A stretch of 64,000 bases of DNA from Propionimicrobium sp. PCR01-08-3. GTDB lineage: Bacteria > Actinomycetota > Actinomycetes > Propionibacteriales > Propionibacteriaceae. The DNA lies in the NCBI RefSeq assembly GCF_030286045.1, contig NZ_CP127390.1, positions 2,807,482 through 2,871,481 on the forward strand. The letters run 5' to 3'. The notes under the pieces are model-generated. The model did not search any database. It saw only the letters and a program-made list of their open reading frames with translations, and was not told the DNA's origin. Position 1 is the first letter of the stretch. Each line of letters begins with the position of its first letter. Positions 52,322 to 62,026 of this stretch are shown here, piece after piece. A program made the position numbers and the translations under genes.

Positions 52322-53596
52322 ATGACCGATACCAACTACGACGCTGCACAGTCGGGTGAAGACCGAAAGACGGCAGCAAAGAAGTTCGCGAAGAGCCGCC
52401 GTAGCCCGATCATCGGCGCGATCTTCTTGATGGCGACCAGCGCCATCGGCCCCGGTTTCATCACCCAGACCGCAACCTTCACGCTGAGTTTCGGCGCGGC
52501 ATTCGGTTTCGCGATCCTGATCTCGATCCTGGTCGATTTCGCTGTCCAGATGAACATCTGGCGAATCGTCACCGTGTCCGGCAAGCGCGCCGGGCAACTC
52601 GCCAATGAGGCTTTGCCCGGCGCCGGCCATGTACTGGGGGTCCTGATCATCGTCGGCGGGCTGGCCTTCAACATCGGCAACGTCGCGGGCGGCGGGCTGG
52701 GCATCAATGCAATGCTCGGTATCGACGCGAAGCTCGGCGGCCTGATCACCGCGCTACTGGCCATCTGCATCTTCGCCTACAAAAAGGCCGGACCGGTCAT
52801 GGACAAGGTCGTACTGGTGCTGGGCGTGGCCATGATCGTGCTGACCATCTACGTAGCGATCGTCTCGGCTCCGCCGGTCGGCGAAGCGTTGAAGCAGACA
52901 GTGCTTCCGGACACCATCAACTGGGCGTCCATCACCACGATCGTGGGCGGCACCGTCGGCGGCTACATCACCTACTCCGGAGCACACCGCTTCCTGGATT
53001 CCGGTCAGACGGGCCCGGACAACGTGAAGAGCGTGCACCGCGCGTCCATGAACGGCATCATCGTCACCGGCATCATGCGCTATGTGCTCTTCCTGGCCAT
53101 CCTCGGCGTTGCCGCGTCCGGGTTCGTGCTCGACACCACCAACACCAACTTCAACCCGGCCGGACAGGCATTCCAATATGTGCTCGGCACCGCAGGCCTG
53201 CGAATCTTCGGCGTTATTTTATGGGCCGCTTCGATCTCGTCGGTGATCGGCGCCGCATACACCTCGGCCACCTTCCTGTCGGTATTCGACAAGCGGCTGC
53301 ACGAGGGTTTGCCACTACGCATCGCCACCATCGCCTTCATCGCAGTGTCGATGGTCTGCTACCTAATCTGGGGCGCGGCACCGGCGAACATCCTGGTCTT
53401 CGTCGGCGGGCTCAACGGCCTGATCCTGCCGATCGGGCTGACGATCTTCATGTACATCGGCTGGTTCCGGCAAAAGAGCCTGCTGCAGGGCTACGCATAC
53501 CCTAGGTGGCTGCTCACATTCGGTACCGCGGCCACGCTGCTGAGCTGGTACATGGCGATCGTGTCGATCGGCCCGATCTTCGAGCTGCTCGGCTGA
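52322..53596 (+). CDS. NRAMP family transporter (YcsG-like)
   Basis: The 424-residue membrane protein has about eleven helices and NRAMP-like segments (FLMATSAIGPGFITQTATFTLSFGAAFGFAILISILVDFAVQMNIWRIV). The DPGN metal motif of true MntH is not seen (AIGPGFITQ instead), so it is more like YcsG, which accompanies 5-oxoprolinase genes. It may import 5-oxoproline or a related acid rather than a metal. AAGGAATC precedes the ATG. PxpA follows after 78 bp. Confidence 0.82.
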   Translation: MTDTNYDAAQSGEDRKTAAKKFAKSRRSPIIGAIFLMATSAIGPGFITQTATFTLSFGAAFGFAILISILVDFAVQMNIWRIVTVSGKRAGQLANEALPGAGHVLGVLIIVGGLAFNIGNVAGGGLGINAMLGIDAKLGGLITALLAICIFAYKKAGPVMDKVVLVLGVAMIVLTIYVAIVSAPPVGEALKQTVLPDTINWASITTIVGGTVGGYITYSGAHRFLDSGQTGPDNVKSVHRASMNGIIVTGIMRYVLFLAILGVAASGFVLDTTNTNFNPAGQAFQYVLGTAGLRIFGVILWAASISSVIGAAYTSATFLSVFDKRLHEGLPLRIATIAFIAVSMVCYLIWGAAPANILVFVGGLNGLILPIGLTIFMYIGWFRQKSLLQGYAYPRWLLTFGTAATLLSWYMAIVSIGPIFELLG

Positions 53597-53674
53597 TCCC
53601 GCGGGCTGCTGCCCTCGGCCCCGGGAAGTAATGTATTTGGATTTATCAAGGGTCATTTCCATGGAGAGAAAACG

Positions 53675-54439
53675 ATGTTAAGTATCGATCTGAACAGCGA
53701 CCTGGGAGAAAACACGGCCGATCGTCCGGTTTCGGACGATGAAGCCATGCTCGGCGTCGTGTCGAGCGCGAATGTGTCCGCCGGGTTCCACGCCGGTGAC
53801 CCGGCCGGCATCTACCAGACCCTGGTGGCGGCTCGCGACCGCGGCGTCACGGTCGGGGTACATCCCGGCTACCGCGACTACGCGAATTTCGGACGCGAGG
53901 CACTCGCCATTGACGACGCCACGCTGCAGGCCGACGTCGAGTATCAGCTCGGCGCGTTGTTGGGGATGGCGGCCGGTGCCGGGGTGCCGGTGCGTTATGT
54001 GAAGCCGCACGGTGCTCTGTACAACACCATCGCCCGCGACGAACACCTGGCCGAGGTCGTGGCTCACGCCATCAAGGCAGTCGACTCGTCCCTGGTCTTT
54101 CTCGGGCTGGCAGGCGGCGTGAGCGTCGCGGTCGCCGAGCGAGTTGGCTTGCCGGTGGCCCGCGAAGCTTTCGCCGACCGCGCCTACGAGCCGACCGGCG
54201 ACCTGGTGTCGCGCAAAAAGGAGGGCTCCGTGCTGCACGACCCCGCGCTGGTCGCCGAGCGGATGCTCCAGTTGGTGCATGAGGGCACGATCACGGCGAT
54301 CGACGGCTCGGTCATCCACATTGAGGCGGATTCGATCTGTGTGCACGGCGACTCGGCCGGTGCGGTGCAGATGGCTGCCGCGGTGCGTGCGGCGTTGACC
54401 GCTGACGGCATCGAGATCGCGCCGTTCGCCCGGGCCTGA
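53675..54439 (+). CDS. pxpA: 5-oxoprolinase subunit A (LamB/YcsF family)
   Basis: The 254-residue protein starts [11 protein letters not shown] and contains [34 protein letters not shown] and [17 protein letters not shown], the LamB/YcsF signature. With PxpB and PxpC it hydrolyses 5-oxoproline (pyroglutamate) to glutamate using ATP. The partner subunits lie two genes downstream. The motif variant VSAGFH replaces the common IACGFH. Confidence 0.93.
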   Translation: MLSIDLNSDLGENTADRPVSDDEAMLGVVSSANVSAGFHAGDPAGIYQTLVAARDRGVTVGVHPGYRDYANFGREALAIDDATLQADVEYQLGALLGMAAGAGVPVRYVKPHGALYNTIARDEHLAEVVAHAIKAVDSSLVFLGLAGGVSVAVAERVGLPVAREAFADRAYEPTGDLVSRKKEGSVLHDPALVAERMLQLVHEGTITAIDGSVIHIEADSICVHGDSAGAVQMAAAVRAALTADGIEIAPFARA

Positions 54440-54464
54440 TCGACCAGCAATAAAAAAGGAAGCA

Positions 54465-55271
54465 ATGATGTCGCAACTATTCGCAGAAGGCGATCTACTC
54501 GCCTCGGGACGGGCGGCCCGGCTCAAGGCCCGCACCGATCCGGCACCCACCAGTGGTGTCGCGGAGGGCCTCGTCCAAGCCAATATGATCTCGGTGCCCA
54601 AGGATTGGGCCTGGGATGTGCTGCTCTATGCCCAGCGCAATCCGAAGCCGGTTCCGGTGCTCGACGTGATCGAGGGCGGCGGATACGAGTCGGCCCTTGC
54701 CCCGGGCAGCGATCTGCGCACCGATATTCCGCAGTACCGCGTCTGGCGTGACGGCGAACTCGATTCCGAGCCGGTGGATGCCACCGAGGCCTGGGCTGAG
54801 CATCCCGATCTGGTGACCTTCCTGATCGGCTGCAGTTTCACCTTCGAGGCCGGGCTGCATCAGGCCCAGATCGAGATCCGGCACCAAACTGCCGGACGCA
54901 ATGTGCCGATGTACCGCACCGGGGTCGACTGCCGGCCCGCGGGCAGACTCAAGGGCAAGTTGGTGGTGTCGATGCGTCCGATCGCCTGCGACCGGATAGC
55001 GGACGCGGTGCGCATCTCCGGCGGTTATCCCTCGGTGCACGGCGCCCCGGTACACATCGGTGACCCGGATGCCTTGGGTATCCGCGACTTCTATGCGCCC
55101 GAATACGGGGACGCCCCGGTGCCGCTGCGCGACGGCGAAGTGCCGGTGTTCTGGGCTTGCGGGGTGACCCCGCAAGCTGCGATCGCCGCATCGAAAGTGC
55201 CCTTCGCGATCACCCACGCGCCGGGAGCCATGTTCGTCACCGATGTGCTGAACGAAACCTACGCGGTATGA
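54465..55271 (+). CDS. DUF1445 putative hydro-lyase (YcsI-like)
   Basis: The 268-residue protein matches the DUF1445/YcsI family: [60 protein letters not shown] and a late [15 protein letters not shown]. It is probably a D-glutamate cyclase-like or hydro-lyase enzyme. It is a frequent partner of 5-oxoprolinase genes. AAGGAAG precedes the ATG pair at 54465/54468. Its stop overlaps the next start (ATGA). Confidence 0.9.
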   Translation: MMSQLFAEGDLLASGRAARLKARTDPAPTSGVAEGLVQANMISVPKDWAWDVLLYAQRNPKPVPVLDVIEGGGYESALAPGSDLRTDIPQYRVWRDGELDSEPVDATEAWAEHPDLVTFLIGCSFTFEAGLHQAQIEIRHQTAGRNVPMYRTGVDCRPAGRLKGKLVVSMRPIACDRIADAVRISGGYPSVHGAPVHIGDPDALGIRDFYAPEYGDAPVPLRDGEVPVFWACGVTPQAAIAASKVPFAITHAPGAMFVTDVLNETYAV

Positions 55272-56875
55272 CTCAGGTGTCTCGCCCGGCCGGGCTGCGG
55301 ATCGTCCCGGTCTCCGATCGCGCGCTGATCGTCGAATACCCGGATCTCGCGGGTGTGCTGGCGCATTACCCGCCATTGGTTGAGGCTTCGCTGCTGGGAG
55401 TGGACGAACTGGTGCCCGCTGCGTCCACCGTGATGGTGCGCTATGACCCTGCGGTGGTGAGCGCCGCGGAGCTGGCGAAAATGATTCGGGCGGTTGCTCC
55501 GAAGCAGGCCGGTGAGACGCAATTCGAGACGGTGACGATCGACGTCAGCTACGACGGGGAGGATCTGGCCGATGTGGCCGGCCTGCTTCAGGTCAGCGTC
55601 GAGGAATTGATCAACCGGCACACCGCAGCCCATTGGGAGGTGGCGTTCGTCGGTTTCGCGCCCGGGTTCTCGTATTGCCAGGGGGACGACGAGTTGTTCG
55701 ATGTGCCCCGGCGGTCGTCGCCCAGGACCCGGATCCCTGCGGGATCGGTGGGACTGGCCGGCACCTTTTCGGCGGTTTATCCGCGCGAATCACCTGGTGG
55801 CTGGCAGTTGCTCGGGCATTCGGCCGCGCAGATGTGGTCGTTGGATCGTGATCCTCCCGCTCTTGCTCAGCCGGGCCAGCCGGTGCGCTACCGGGCGGTG
55901 CGCGAGCAGATCATGGTTACAGATCCCGCCGCTGAGCCACCCGAATTGGGGGATGCCTGGTGCGAAGCCGTCTCGTCCGGGCCGCAGATGTTGCTCGAAG
56001 ATCTCGGACGCCCGGGTCTGCTCGGCCAAGGGGTCGCGGCCTCGGGTGCCGCCGACCGTGGTGCGTTGATGGCGGCGAACCGGGCTGTCGGGAATGATCC
56101 GGGAACCGCCGCCTTGGAGATCGCCGGTGGCGGGGCAGAATTGCGATTCGAAGCTCGCACCTTGGTGGGTGTGGCCGGGGCCGATGGGCCGCGCTCGATC
56201 ATCAGTGAAACCCGTGGCGAATTGGATCTTCCGGATGGGGTCCCGATGCTCGTCGAGCCGGGGGATGTCGTCCGGATCGGTGGATTCACCCGTGGGTTGC
56301 GCGCCTACTTGGCGGTGCGCCGTGGCTTCGGGCTGGAGCCCATCTTGGGTTCGCTGGCCACCGACACATTGTCGGGAGTTGGCCCCGATCCACTGCGATC
56401 GGGCGACCGGCTTCCCATTGGCGGCGGCAGCCCCGGCCGCGTGATCTGGCCCGACCAGGTGCCTTCCCATCAACCGCTTGCGGCGTTCCGGCCACCGGCG
56501 GCGTTTGACGAGATCGTCGAACTGCGCGTCGTCCTCGGGCCAAGGACCGACTGGTTCACATCCGAGGCTATCGAACTGCTGACCGGGCAGGAATGGCTTG
56601 TCACGCCGCAATCCGACCGGGTCGGCGTCCGGCTTGAGGGCAAAACTCCGCTCGATCGTGTGGTGACCCGTGAATTACCCAGTGAGGGCGCGGCGGCCGG
56701 GGCCATCCAGGTGCCGTCGGGTGGTCAGCCGGTGCTCTTCTTGCCCGATCATCCGTTGACTGGCGGCTACCCGATCATCGGCTCGGTGGCGGACGCCGAT
56801 CTCGACCGCATAGCCCAGTTGGTGCCGGGCATGAAGATCCGGTTCGTGATCGACCAACCGTTCGTTGAGCTGTAA
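55268..56875 (+). CDS. pxpBC: Fused 5-oxoprolinase subunits B and C (KipI-KipA)
   Basis: The 535-residue protein joins PxpB (residues about 10-210, with [23 protein letters not shown] and [19 protein letters not shown]) to PxpC (about 225-535, with [37 protein letters not shown] and [13 protein letters not shown]). In most bacteria these are separate genes. With PxpA they form the ATP-dependent 5-oxoprolinase. ATG 55268 overlaps the DUF1445 stop. In older annotation such proteins are called allophanate hydrolase or kinase inhibitor/antagonist. Confidence 0.92.
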   Translation: MTQVSRPAGLRIVPVSDRALIVEYPDLAGVLAHYPPLVEASLLGVDELVPAASTVMVRYDPAVVSAAELAKMIRAVAPKQAGETQFETVTIDVSYDGEDLADVAGLLQVSVEELINRHTAAHWEVAFVGFAPGFSYCQGDDELFDVPRRSSPRTRIPAGSVGLAGTFSAVYPRESPGGWQLLGHSAAQMWSLDRDPPALAQPGQPVRYRAVREQIMVTDPAAEPPELGDAWCEAVSSGPQMLLEDLGRPGLLGQGVAASGAADRGALMAANRAVGNDPGTAALEIAGGGAELRFEARTLVGVAGADGPRSIISETRGELDLPDGVPMLVEPGDVVRIGGFTRGLRAYLAVRRGFGLEPILGSLATDTLSGVGPDPLRSGDRLPIGGGSPGRVIWPDQVPSHQPLAAFRPPAAFDEIVELRVVLGPRTDWFTSEAIELLTGQEWLVTPQSDRVGVRLEGKTPLDRVVTRELPSEGAAAGAIQVPSGGQPVLFLPDHPLTGGYPIIGSVADADLDRIAQLVPGMKIRFVIDQPFVEL

Positions 56876-57049
56876 CCAGAGTCACGGAGCGAGGGAACCT
56901 GGTTTTGCGCTGCCGCCCATGTAGTGGGTGCGCTTGAGTCTTCAGCATGGGGCCAAACCGCGCTCGCGACTGAAGAAAGACGGCAGGTCGACAAGCGCGG
57001 CGGGAACGGGCCAACCTGCAGAAGCCGTCGCGTGAGGGTGGGGAGAAGG

Positions 57050-57637
57050 CTAGTTGTTGCGCCACACGGACAAATAGCGCCAGCCCGGCAGCCGCTGCCA
57101 GGTTGCGCCGGGCAGGATGCCCTGAATCGCCTCGCGGGTCTCCGCCCAGCCGAGCAGCGCGTCCATCTTGATGGTGTCCGGCTCCCAGCTTGTGGTGCCG
57201 ATCTTGGCGATCAGGTTCTGAGGGATGTCGGCGGCCGATCGCAGTTTCTCCCCGAGGCCCTTGTTGCGGGCGTAGCCGATGTCCACCAACAAGCCTCCCG
57301 GACGCAGCACCCGGCGCATCTCGACCAACGCCAATTCGAGCCTGGTCTGGTGCAACACCATCACGCTGACCACAGCGTCGAATGATGCGTCCGCGAATGG
57401 CAGCCCGGTGACGTCACCGATCATGAAGTGGGTGCTCTCGCCATCGGTGGGGAGCACATCCGGGTCGGGATCGATGCCCACCACCTGGTGACCAAGATCT
57501 GCCAGATGGCGGGCCAGCGTCCCCTCCCCACAGCCGACATCCAGCACGAGCGGGCAGTCCGCGATCAGCTCGGCGACTCGCGGGTACTGCTGGGTGTTGT
57601 GGTTCCAGCGATCCGCAAAAGGATGATCCTTCGGCAT
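57050..57637 (-). CDS. Class I SAM-dependent methyltransferase
   Basis: The 195-residue protein has motif I LVLDVGCGEGTLARHLADLGHQVVGIDPDPDVL, then GDVTGLPFADASFDAVVSVMVLHQ and LRRVLRPGGLLVDIGY. It methylates an unknown small molecule. ATG 57637 lies after GGGAGGGGG. The 174 bp between its stop and pxpBC are without recognisable features. Confidence 0.87.
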   Translation of the reverse strand: MPKDHPFADRWNHNTQQYPRVAELIADCPLVLDVGCGEGTLARHLADLGHQVVGIDPDPDVLPTDGESTHFMIGDVTGLPFADASFDAVVSVMVLHQTRLELALVEMRRVLRPGGLLVDIGYARNKGLGEKLRSAADIPQNLIAKIGTTSWEPDTIKMDALLGWAETREAIQGILPGATWQRLPGWRYLSVWRNN

Positions 57638-57656
57638 CGGCGCCCCCTCCCTGATC

Positions 57657-57788
57657 TCACGCCGGCACTCCTGCGGCCCATTCATACCACGTGGATCCCG
57701 CAGTTGTGCCCGTCAGAAGGCTGTCGAAGCAGCCGGGATTGAAGGCACAAAGCTTCCACCGCCGGAGATAGTTCCGCCATGAGTCCAT
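57657..57788 (-). CDS. Small hypothetical reading frame before the methyltransferase
   Basis: A 43-codon leftward frame (starts MDSWRNYLRRWKLCAF, ends TWYEWAAGVPA; open upstream to 57875) ends 19 bp before the methyltransferase ATG. Aromatic-rich composition argues against random GC-rich noise, but no domain is recognisable. It may be a relic or a small protein of the same transcript. Confidence 0.2.
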   Translation of the reverse strand: MDSWRNYLRRWKLCAFNPGCFDSLLTGTTAGSTWYEWAAGVPA

Positions 57789-57877
57789 GATCCAGGCGGT
57801 CCGTTCGTGAGGCATAGGCTCATGCTGGCAAGCCGGTTTCAGCCACCGGCGACGGTTCGAGGAGGCCGAGCGCAATC

Positions 57878-58852
57878 ATGGCGCATCGCAATACTGTCAA
57901 GATCGGAATCGTGGGAATGGGCCACGTCGGCCCGCACGCCGCGAGCGCACTCATCAATTGGGGCGTCGCCGACGAACTCTATCTGTGCGACATCGACGAG
58001 AAGAAGTGTCGGGCGGAACGGTTCGACCTGCTGGACTCGACGGCATTCGCGCCGCGTCCGGTGAGAATCCACGATGTCGGCGCCGACTACGAGGCCCTCG
58101 CCGAGACCGACGTCATCATCAACGCCGCCGGCGATGTCTCCCAGGTCGCGGTCAACCGCGATGGCGAACTCTTCGGCACCACCGCCATCGCACGTACCTT
58201 CGTCGGACGAATCGCCGCAGCCGGCTTCGACGGCTTCTGGGTGAATGTCTCCAATCCCTGCGACGTGGTGACTCGTCTCGTCCACGATCTTTCGGGTCTG
58301 CCGGCAAACCGTGTGCTGGGTACCGGAACCAGCCTGGACTCGGCCCGGCTGCGTCGTGCGATCGCTACCAAGACCGGCGTATCGATTCGCTCCATCGATG
58401 CCTACATGCTGGGAGAACACGGGTTCAGCGGCCTTGCCGCCTTCTCCCAGGTGTCCATCGGCGGCAAACCGCTGTCCGAGCTGGCCGCCGAGCATCCCGA
58501 GCAGTTCGGCTTCTCGGCCGAAGAGGTCGAGCGCGACGGCCTCAATGGCGGATACGACATCTACAACTTCAAGCACTGCACCGAATATGGGGTGGGCGCT
58601 GCGGCCGCCCGGATCACCACCGCCATCGTGCGTGGCGAGAACGCGGTACTCGCAGCCTCGGTGCACCTCGACGGCCAATACGGGCAGTCCGGCTTCTACA
58701 TCTCGACCCCGGCGGTGATCGGTGCCGACGGTGTCGAGGACATTTACGAGTTGAGTCTGACCGACGACGAACGCCGGCGCTTCCTGGGCTCCTGCGAGAA
58801 GGTCCAGCACAGTTACCGGCTGGTCTGCGAAGCCAGCACCCCGGCCGACTGA
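57878..58852 (+). CDS. L-2-hydroxyacid dehydrogenase of the LDH/MDH family (L-HicDH-like)
   Basis: The 324-residue enzyme has the NAD motif IGIVGMGHVGPHAA, VNVSNPCDVVTRL, Arg157 in DSARLRR and catalytic His181 in MLGEHGFSG. Where lactate dehydrogenases have a KPGETR active-site loop, this protein has GDVSQVAVNRDGELF with Arg94. That pattern recalls L-2-hydroxyisocaproate dehydrogenase, which accepts branched 2-keto acids. It is therefore more likely to reduce 2-ketoisocaproate or similar acids than pyruvate. GAGGAGG precedes the ATG by about ten bases. Confidence 0.85.
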   Translation: MAHRNTVKIGIVGMGHVGPHAASALINWGVADELYLCDIDEKKCRAERFDLLDSTAFAPRPVRIHDVGADYEALAETDVIINAAGDVSQVAVNRDGELFGTTAIARTFVGRIAAAGFDGFWVNVSNPCDVVTRLVHDLSGLPANRVLGTGTSLDSARLRRAIATKTGVSIRSIDAYMLGEHGFSGLAAFSQVSIGGKPLSELAAEHPEQFGFSAEEVERDGLNGGYDIYNFKHCTEYGVGAAAARITTAIVRGENAVLAASVHLDGQYGQSGFYISTPAVIGADGVEDIYELSLTDDERRRFLGSCEKVQHSYRLVCEASTPAD

Positions 58853-58858
58853 CAGAGG

Positions 58859-59663
58859 TCACACCGAACGGAGCCGCGCCAGCCTCGAGGCTCCTTCGCG
58901 CAGCACATCCTCACGCTTGCAGAAGGTGAATCGCAACAACGAACGGTAGTCCGCGGCGCGCGGCCTGGACGAACGCGGTTGCGGGCACACCGGCCACTCC
59001 CAGCGTCGATGGCAGTTTCCGGGAGAGCTCGGTGGCGTCCGGATAACCCACAGCAGCGGTATCGACAAGGACGTAATAAGCGCCCTTCGGTGAGAAGACC
59101 CGAAAACCTGCATCATGCAGTGCCTCGACCAGCAGGTCACGTTTGCCCTGCAGGTTCTGGGCGGTCCCGGCATAGAAATCGTCCGGTAGCCGCAGCCCGG
59201 TTGCAATCGCGGGTTGGAAGGGCGCCCCGTTCACATAGGTCAGGTATTGCTTGACGGTGAGTATCGCCGAGGTGATCTCGGGCGGCGCGATGGCCCAGCC
59301 GATCTTCCAGCCCGTGGTCGAGAAGGTTTTGCCCGCGGACGAGATGGTGACGGTGCGTTCCCGGGCGCCGGGCAGGGTTGCGATGGGGATATGGCGAGCC
59401 TGATCGAAAACGAGATGCTCGTAAACCTCGTCGATCACGATCACCACGTTGTATCGGTCGGCGAGTTCGACGATCCGCTCCAGGACCTGCCTGCCGAAAA
59501 CGGCACCTGTCGGATTATTCGGGTCATTGACGATGATCATCCGGGTCTTGGACGACTGGACATGATTCCTCTGGATCGACTCCGACAATTGTATTGGCGC
59601 CATCCGTGGTGCATCGACGGTCCCAATCACGGGTCCGTCCGGAATCTCAATTCTTTGATGCAA
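58859..59663 (-). pseudogene. Decayed PLP-dependent aminotransferase (class I/II)
   Basis: The leftward frame encodes the second half of an aminotransferase: MIIVNDPNNPTGAVF, VVIVIDEVYEHLVF and the PLP lysine in ISSAGKTFSTTGWKIGWA. The first 130 or so residues are missing (the frame opens at 59663). Near the end the reading frame breaks around 58951-58965: the expected tail DYRSLLRFTFCKREDVLREGASRLARLRSV continues in another frame to 58859. Both defects mark a pseudogene. The intact enzyme would have transaminated methionine, aromatic or related amino acids. Confidence 0.7.
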
Positions 59664-59736
59664 TTCTTCGGCGCGTACAGGTGCGTGTTATTGTCTGTTC
59701 GACATTCCGTTTCGCATCTTCGCGACAGGAGCAATT

Positions 59737-59820
59737 GTGTTCAGCACCGCACGCGCACCGCGTTTCATGGGTTCAGCCATGCTCATGCACGGATGCCATA
59801 TGTGCTGCTGTATGCGCTGA
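59737..59820 (+). CDS. 27-residue Met/Cys-rich leader peptide upstream of metQNI
   Basis: GTG 59737 is preceded by AGGAG (59727-59731) at ideal spacing and opens a 27-codon frame ending at TGA 59818-59820. The peptide has internal Met at positions 11, 15, 17, 22 and 26 and Cys at 20, 23, 24 and 25; its end reads MLMHGCHMCCCMR. Nine of the last seventeen codons are Met or Cys. It lies 208 bp before the methionine importer genes, with possible alternative hairpins in between. The layout is that of an amino-acid attenuator in which stalling at scarce Met or Cys tRNA opens downstream expression. Polycysteine leader frames with this role are described in mycobacteria. Confidence 0.6.
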   Translation: MFSTARAPRFMGSAMLMHGCHMCCCMR

Positions 59821-60028
59821 TCGGCTACTGACTCTCCACCCAGCTCTCAACCGGAGTCTTCCAGGTTGATCGCCGCATTTGCGGCCAATTCCCGAGTTCT
59901 GATCTCCGCATTTCCTGTGCTGGTTTATGCCGCCACTGCGAATGAACTCGTACTCTGCTTCACCACTGACATTCATGTACCCGAACCGCGGCGCAGCAGC
60001 GCCCGGCCATCTTGAGAAAGGCCCTCCA
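59821..60028 (+). promoter_or_regulatory. Leader/attenuator region between the Met/Cys peptide and metQ
   Basis: This region holds GACTC/GAGTC (59830-59834, 59854-59858) and GCCGC-ATTT-GCGGC (59872-59885). A second GCCGC near 59929-59933 could compete for the same GCGGC arm, giving mutually exclusive structures. No classical U-tract terminator is visible, so control could act on translation or Rho. The pairings were found by eye and are unproven. The metQ ribosome binding site GAGAAAGG lies near 60014-60021. Confidence 0.35.
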
Positions 60029-60919
60029 ATGAGGCTACGAAATATTGCGATCTGGGCGACAGCGCTTGCTTTGGGCACCACGCTCACGGCCTGCTCGTCC
60101 AGCTCGGGAGAATCCGGGTCGGCCGGATCCGAAACCGTCACCATCGGTGTCACCGACCTCAGCAAGGACTATTGGACGACCTTCACCGATCTGGCCGCTG
60201 CCGAGGGCATCGACGTCGAAATCCAGAACTTCACCGACTACCAGCAGCCGAACCCCATCCTCACGCAGGGAGGGCTCGACGCGAACCAGTTCCAGCATCT
60301 GCTCTTCCTGGCCAACTACAACGTGAACACCGATGAGGATCTCACACCCATCGGCGCAACGGTCATCTTCCAGTTGGGCCTGTACACGTCGAAGGGCTAC
60401 ACCAGCCCGTCGGAGATTCCGGACGGCGGCCAGATCGCCATTCCCAACGACGTCACCAATCAGGCCCGGGCGCTGCTCGTGCTGCAATCTGCCGGGCTCA
60501 TCAAGCTCGCTGACGGCGGGAATCCGTTGTCATCTCCGGCCGACATCGACCAGAGCGCCTCCAAGGTGACGGTGGTGCCCGTGGACCCGAATCAGACCGC
60601 CGTCCAACTGCAGTCGCTCGACGGCGCGGTGATCAACAACAACTTCGCCGCCGATGCGAGCATCGACCCGACCACCGCCATCTACTCGGATCTGCAGGAT
60701 CCGGATTCAGCGGAGGCATATATCAATGTCTGGGCAGTTCGCAGTGAGGACGTCGACGATGCCACGTTGAACCGACTCGTCGAGATCTATCACGATCCGT
60801 CGGTGATCGATGCCGTTGTGGAGGAGAACAAGGGCACCGCGCTTGCCATCGACAAGACCCCGGAAGAACTCCAAGAAATCCTGAGCGGCCTCGAAGACCT
60901 CATCCGTGAACAGGGCTAA
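60029..60919 (+). CDS. metQ: Methionine ABC transporter substrate-binding lipoprotein
   Basis: The 296-residue lipoprotein (LTACSSSS, Cys22) belongs to the NlpA/MetQ family: VTIGVTDLSKDYWTTFTDLAAAEGIDVEIQNFTDYQQPNPILTQGGLDANQFQHLLFL and IAIPNDVTNQARALLVLQSAGLIKL. It binds methionine (or its sulfoxide/D-form) outside the cell. The tandem genes encode MetN and MetI. ATG 60029 is preferred over the longer open frame from 59927, which lacks a signal peptide start. Confidence 0.93.
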   Translation: MRLRNIAIWATALALGTTLTACSSSSGESGSAGSETVTIGVTDLSKDYWTTFTDLAAAEGIDVEIQNFTDYQQPNPILTQGGLDANQFQHLLFLANYNVNTDEDLTPIGATVIFQLGLYTSKGYTSPSEIPDGGQIAIPNDVTNQARALLVLQSAGLIKLADGGNPLSSPADIDQSASKVTVVPVDPNQTAVQLQSLDGAVINNNFAADASIDPTTAIYSDLQDPDSAEAYINVWAVRSEDVDDATLNRLVEIYHDPSVIDAVVEENKGTALAIDKTPEELQEILSGLEDLIREQG

Positions 60920-60955
60920 CACGCCAAAACGATCAGAAGAAGGCAATTTAGGGCA

Positions 60956-62026
60956 ATGGGAGCAACTGTTTCGCTGCGCGACGTAACCAAGGAGTTCCAC
61001 ACTTCATCGGGTTATGTGCGTGCCGTCGATCACCTTTCGCTCGATATCAATTCGGGTGAAATCTTCGGCATTATCGGGTATTCCGGCGCAGGCAAGTCGA
61101 CCTTGGTCCGTTTGATAAACGGTTTGGAGACCCCAACCGCAGGCACCGTGTCGATCGATGGGCAGGTGATCACAGGTCTGCCCGAGCGGAAATTGCGTCC
61201 CATTCGAGCCGGCATCGGCTTCATCTTTCAGCAATTCAACTTGTTCTCCTCGCGTACTGTCGCCGGAAATGTCGCGTACCCACTGAAAGTGGCCGGCGCA
61301 GACAAACGCGAACGCGAAAGCCGGGTTGCCGAACTGCTGGAGTTCGTCGGTTTGGCCGACAAAGCCGGCCAGTACCCCGATCAGCTGTCGGGTGGCCAGA
61401 AGCAGCGCGTGGGCATCGCCCGCGCCCTGGCCACCCGGCCGAGCCTGCTCCTGGCGGACGAGGCAACCAGCGCTCTCGATCCCGAGACCACCCAGGATGT
61501 GCTCGACCTGTTGCGCCGGGTGAACGACAAGTTCGGCGTGACGATCGCGGTGATCACCCATGAGATGGCGGTCGTGTCGTATTTGTGTAGTCGGGTGGCA
61601 GTGATGGAATCCGGGCATGTCGTGGAAACTGGCAATGTCTACGACGTGTTCGCCAACCCGCAACAGATGGTCACCAGGCGTTTCGTGGGCACAGCACTTC
61701 ACGATCGTCCCAGTGCCGATGTACTGAAGCGGTTGCGCTCCAGACATCCGGGGCGCATCGTGACGATCGGGGTCAACGATCAGGGCGGCTCCGCGACGCT
61801 GCTGACCGAACGGCTGCGCGTTCATGGTGTGGACGGCGCCATCATTCATGGAGGCATCTCCGAGATCGAGACGCGTCCCCTCGGCTCGCTGACCGTCGAA
61901 TTGACCGGTGGCGCAGCAGCAATCGACGCGGTCATCGACGATCTGCGCCGGCAGACGACCCTCACCGACCACGGAACGGCCGCGAACCCCGTGGGTGTCG
62001 ACGCCAAGGATGGAGACCTACGATGA
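60956..62026 (+). CDS. metN: Methionine ABC transporter ATPase
   Basis: The 356-residue ATPase has Walker A GYSGAGKST, Q-loop QQFNLFSSRTVAGNVAYPL, signature LSGGQKQRVGIARAL and Walker B LLLADEATSALDPETTQDVL. A C-terminal NIL domain (about residues 260-340) in MetN family members binds intracellular methionine and inhibits transport. It overlaps metI by four bases (ATGA). Confidence 0.94.
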   Translation: MGATVSLRDVTKEFHTSSGYVRAVDHLSLDINSGEIFGIIGYSGAGKSTLVRLINGLETPTAGTVSIDGQVITGLPERKLRPIRAGIGFIFQQFNLFSSRTVAGNVAYPLKVAGADKRERESRVAELLEFVGLADKAGQYPDQLSGGQKQRVGIARALATRPSLLLADEATSALDPETTQDVLDLLRRVNDKFGVTIAVITHEMAVVSYLCSRVAVMESGHVVETGNVYDVFANPQQMVTRRFVGTALHDRPSADVLKRLRSRHPGRIVTIGVNDQGGSATLLTERLRVHGVDGAIIHGGISEIETRPLGSLTVELTGGAAAIDAVIDDLRRQTTLTDHGTAANPVGVDAKDGDLR

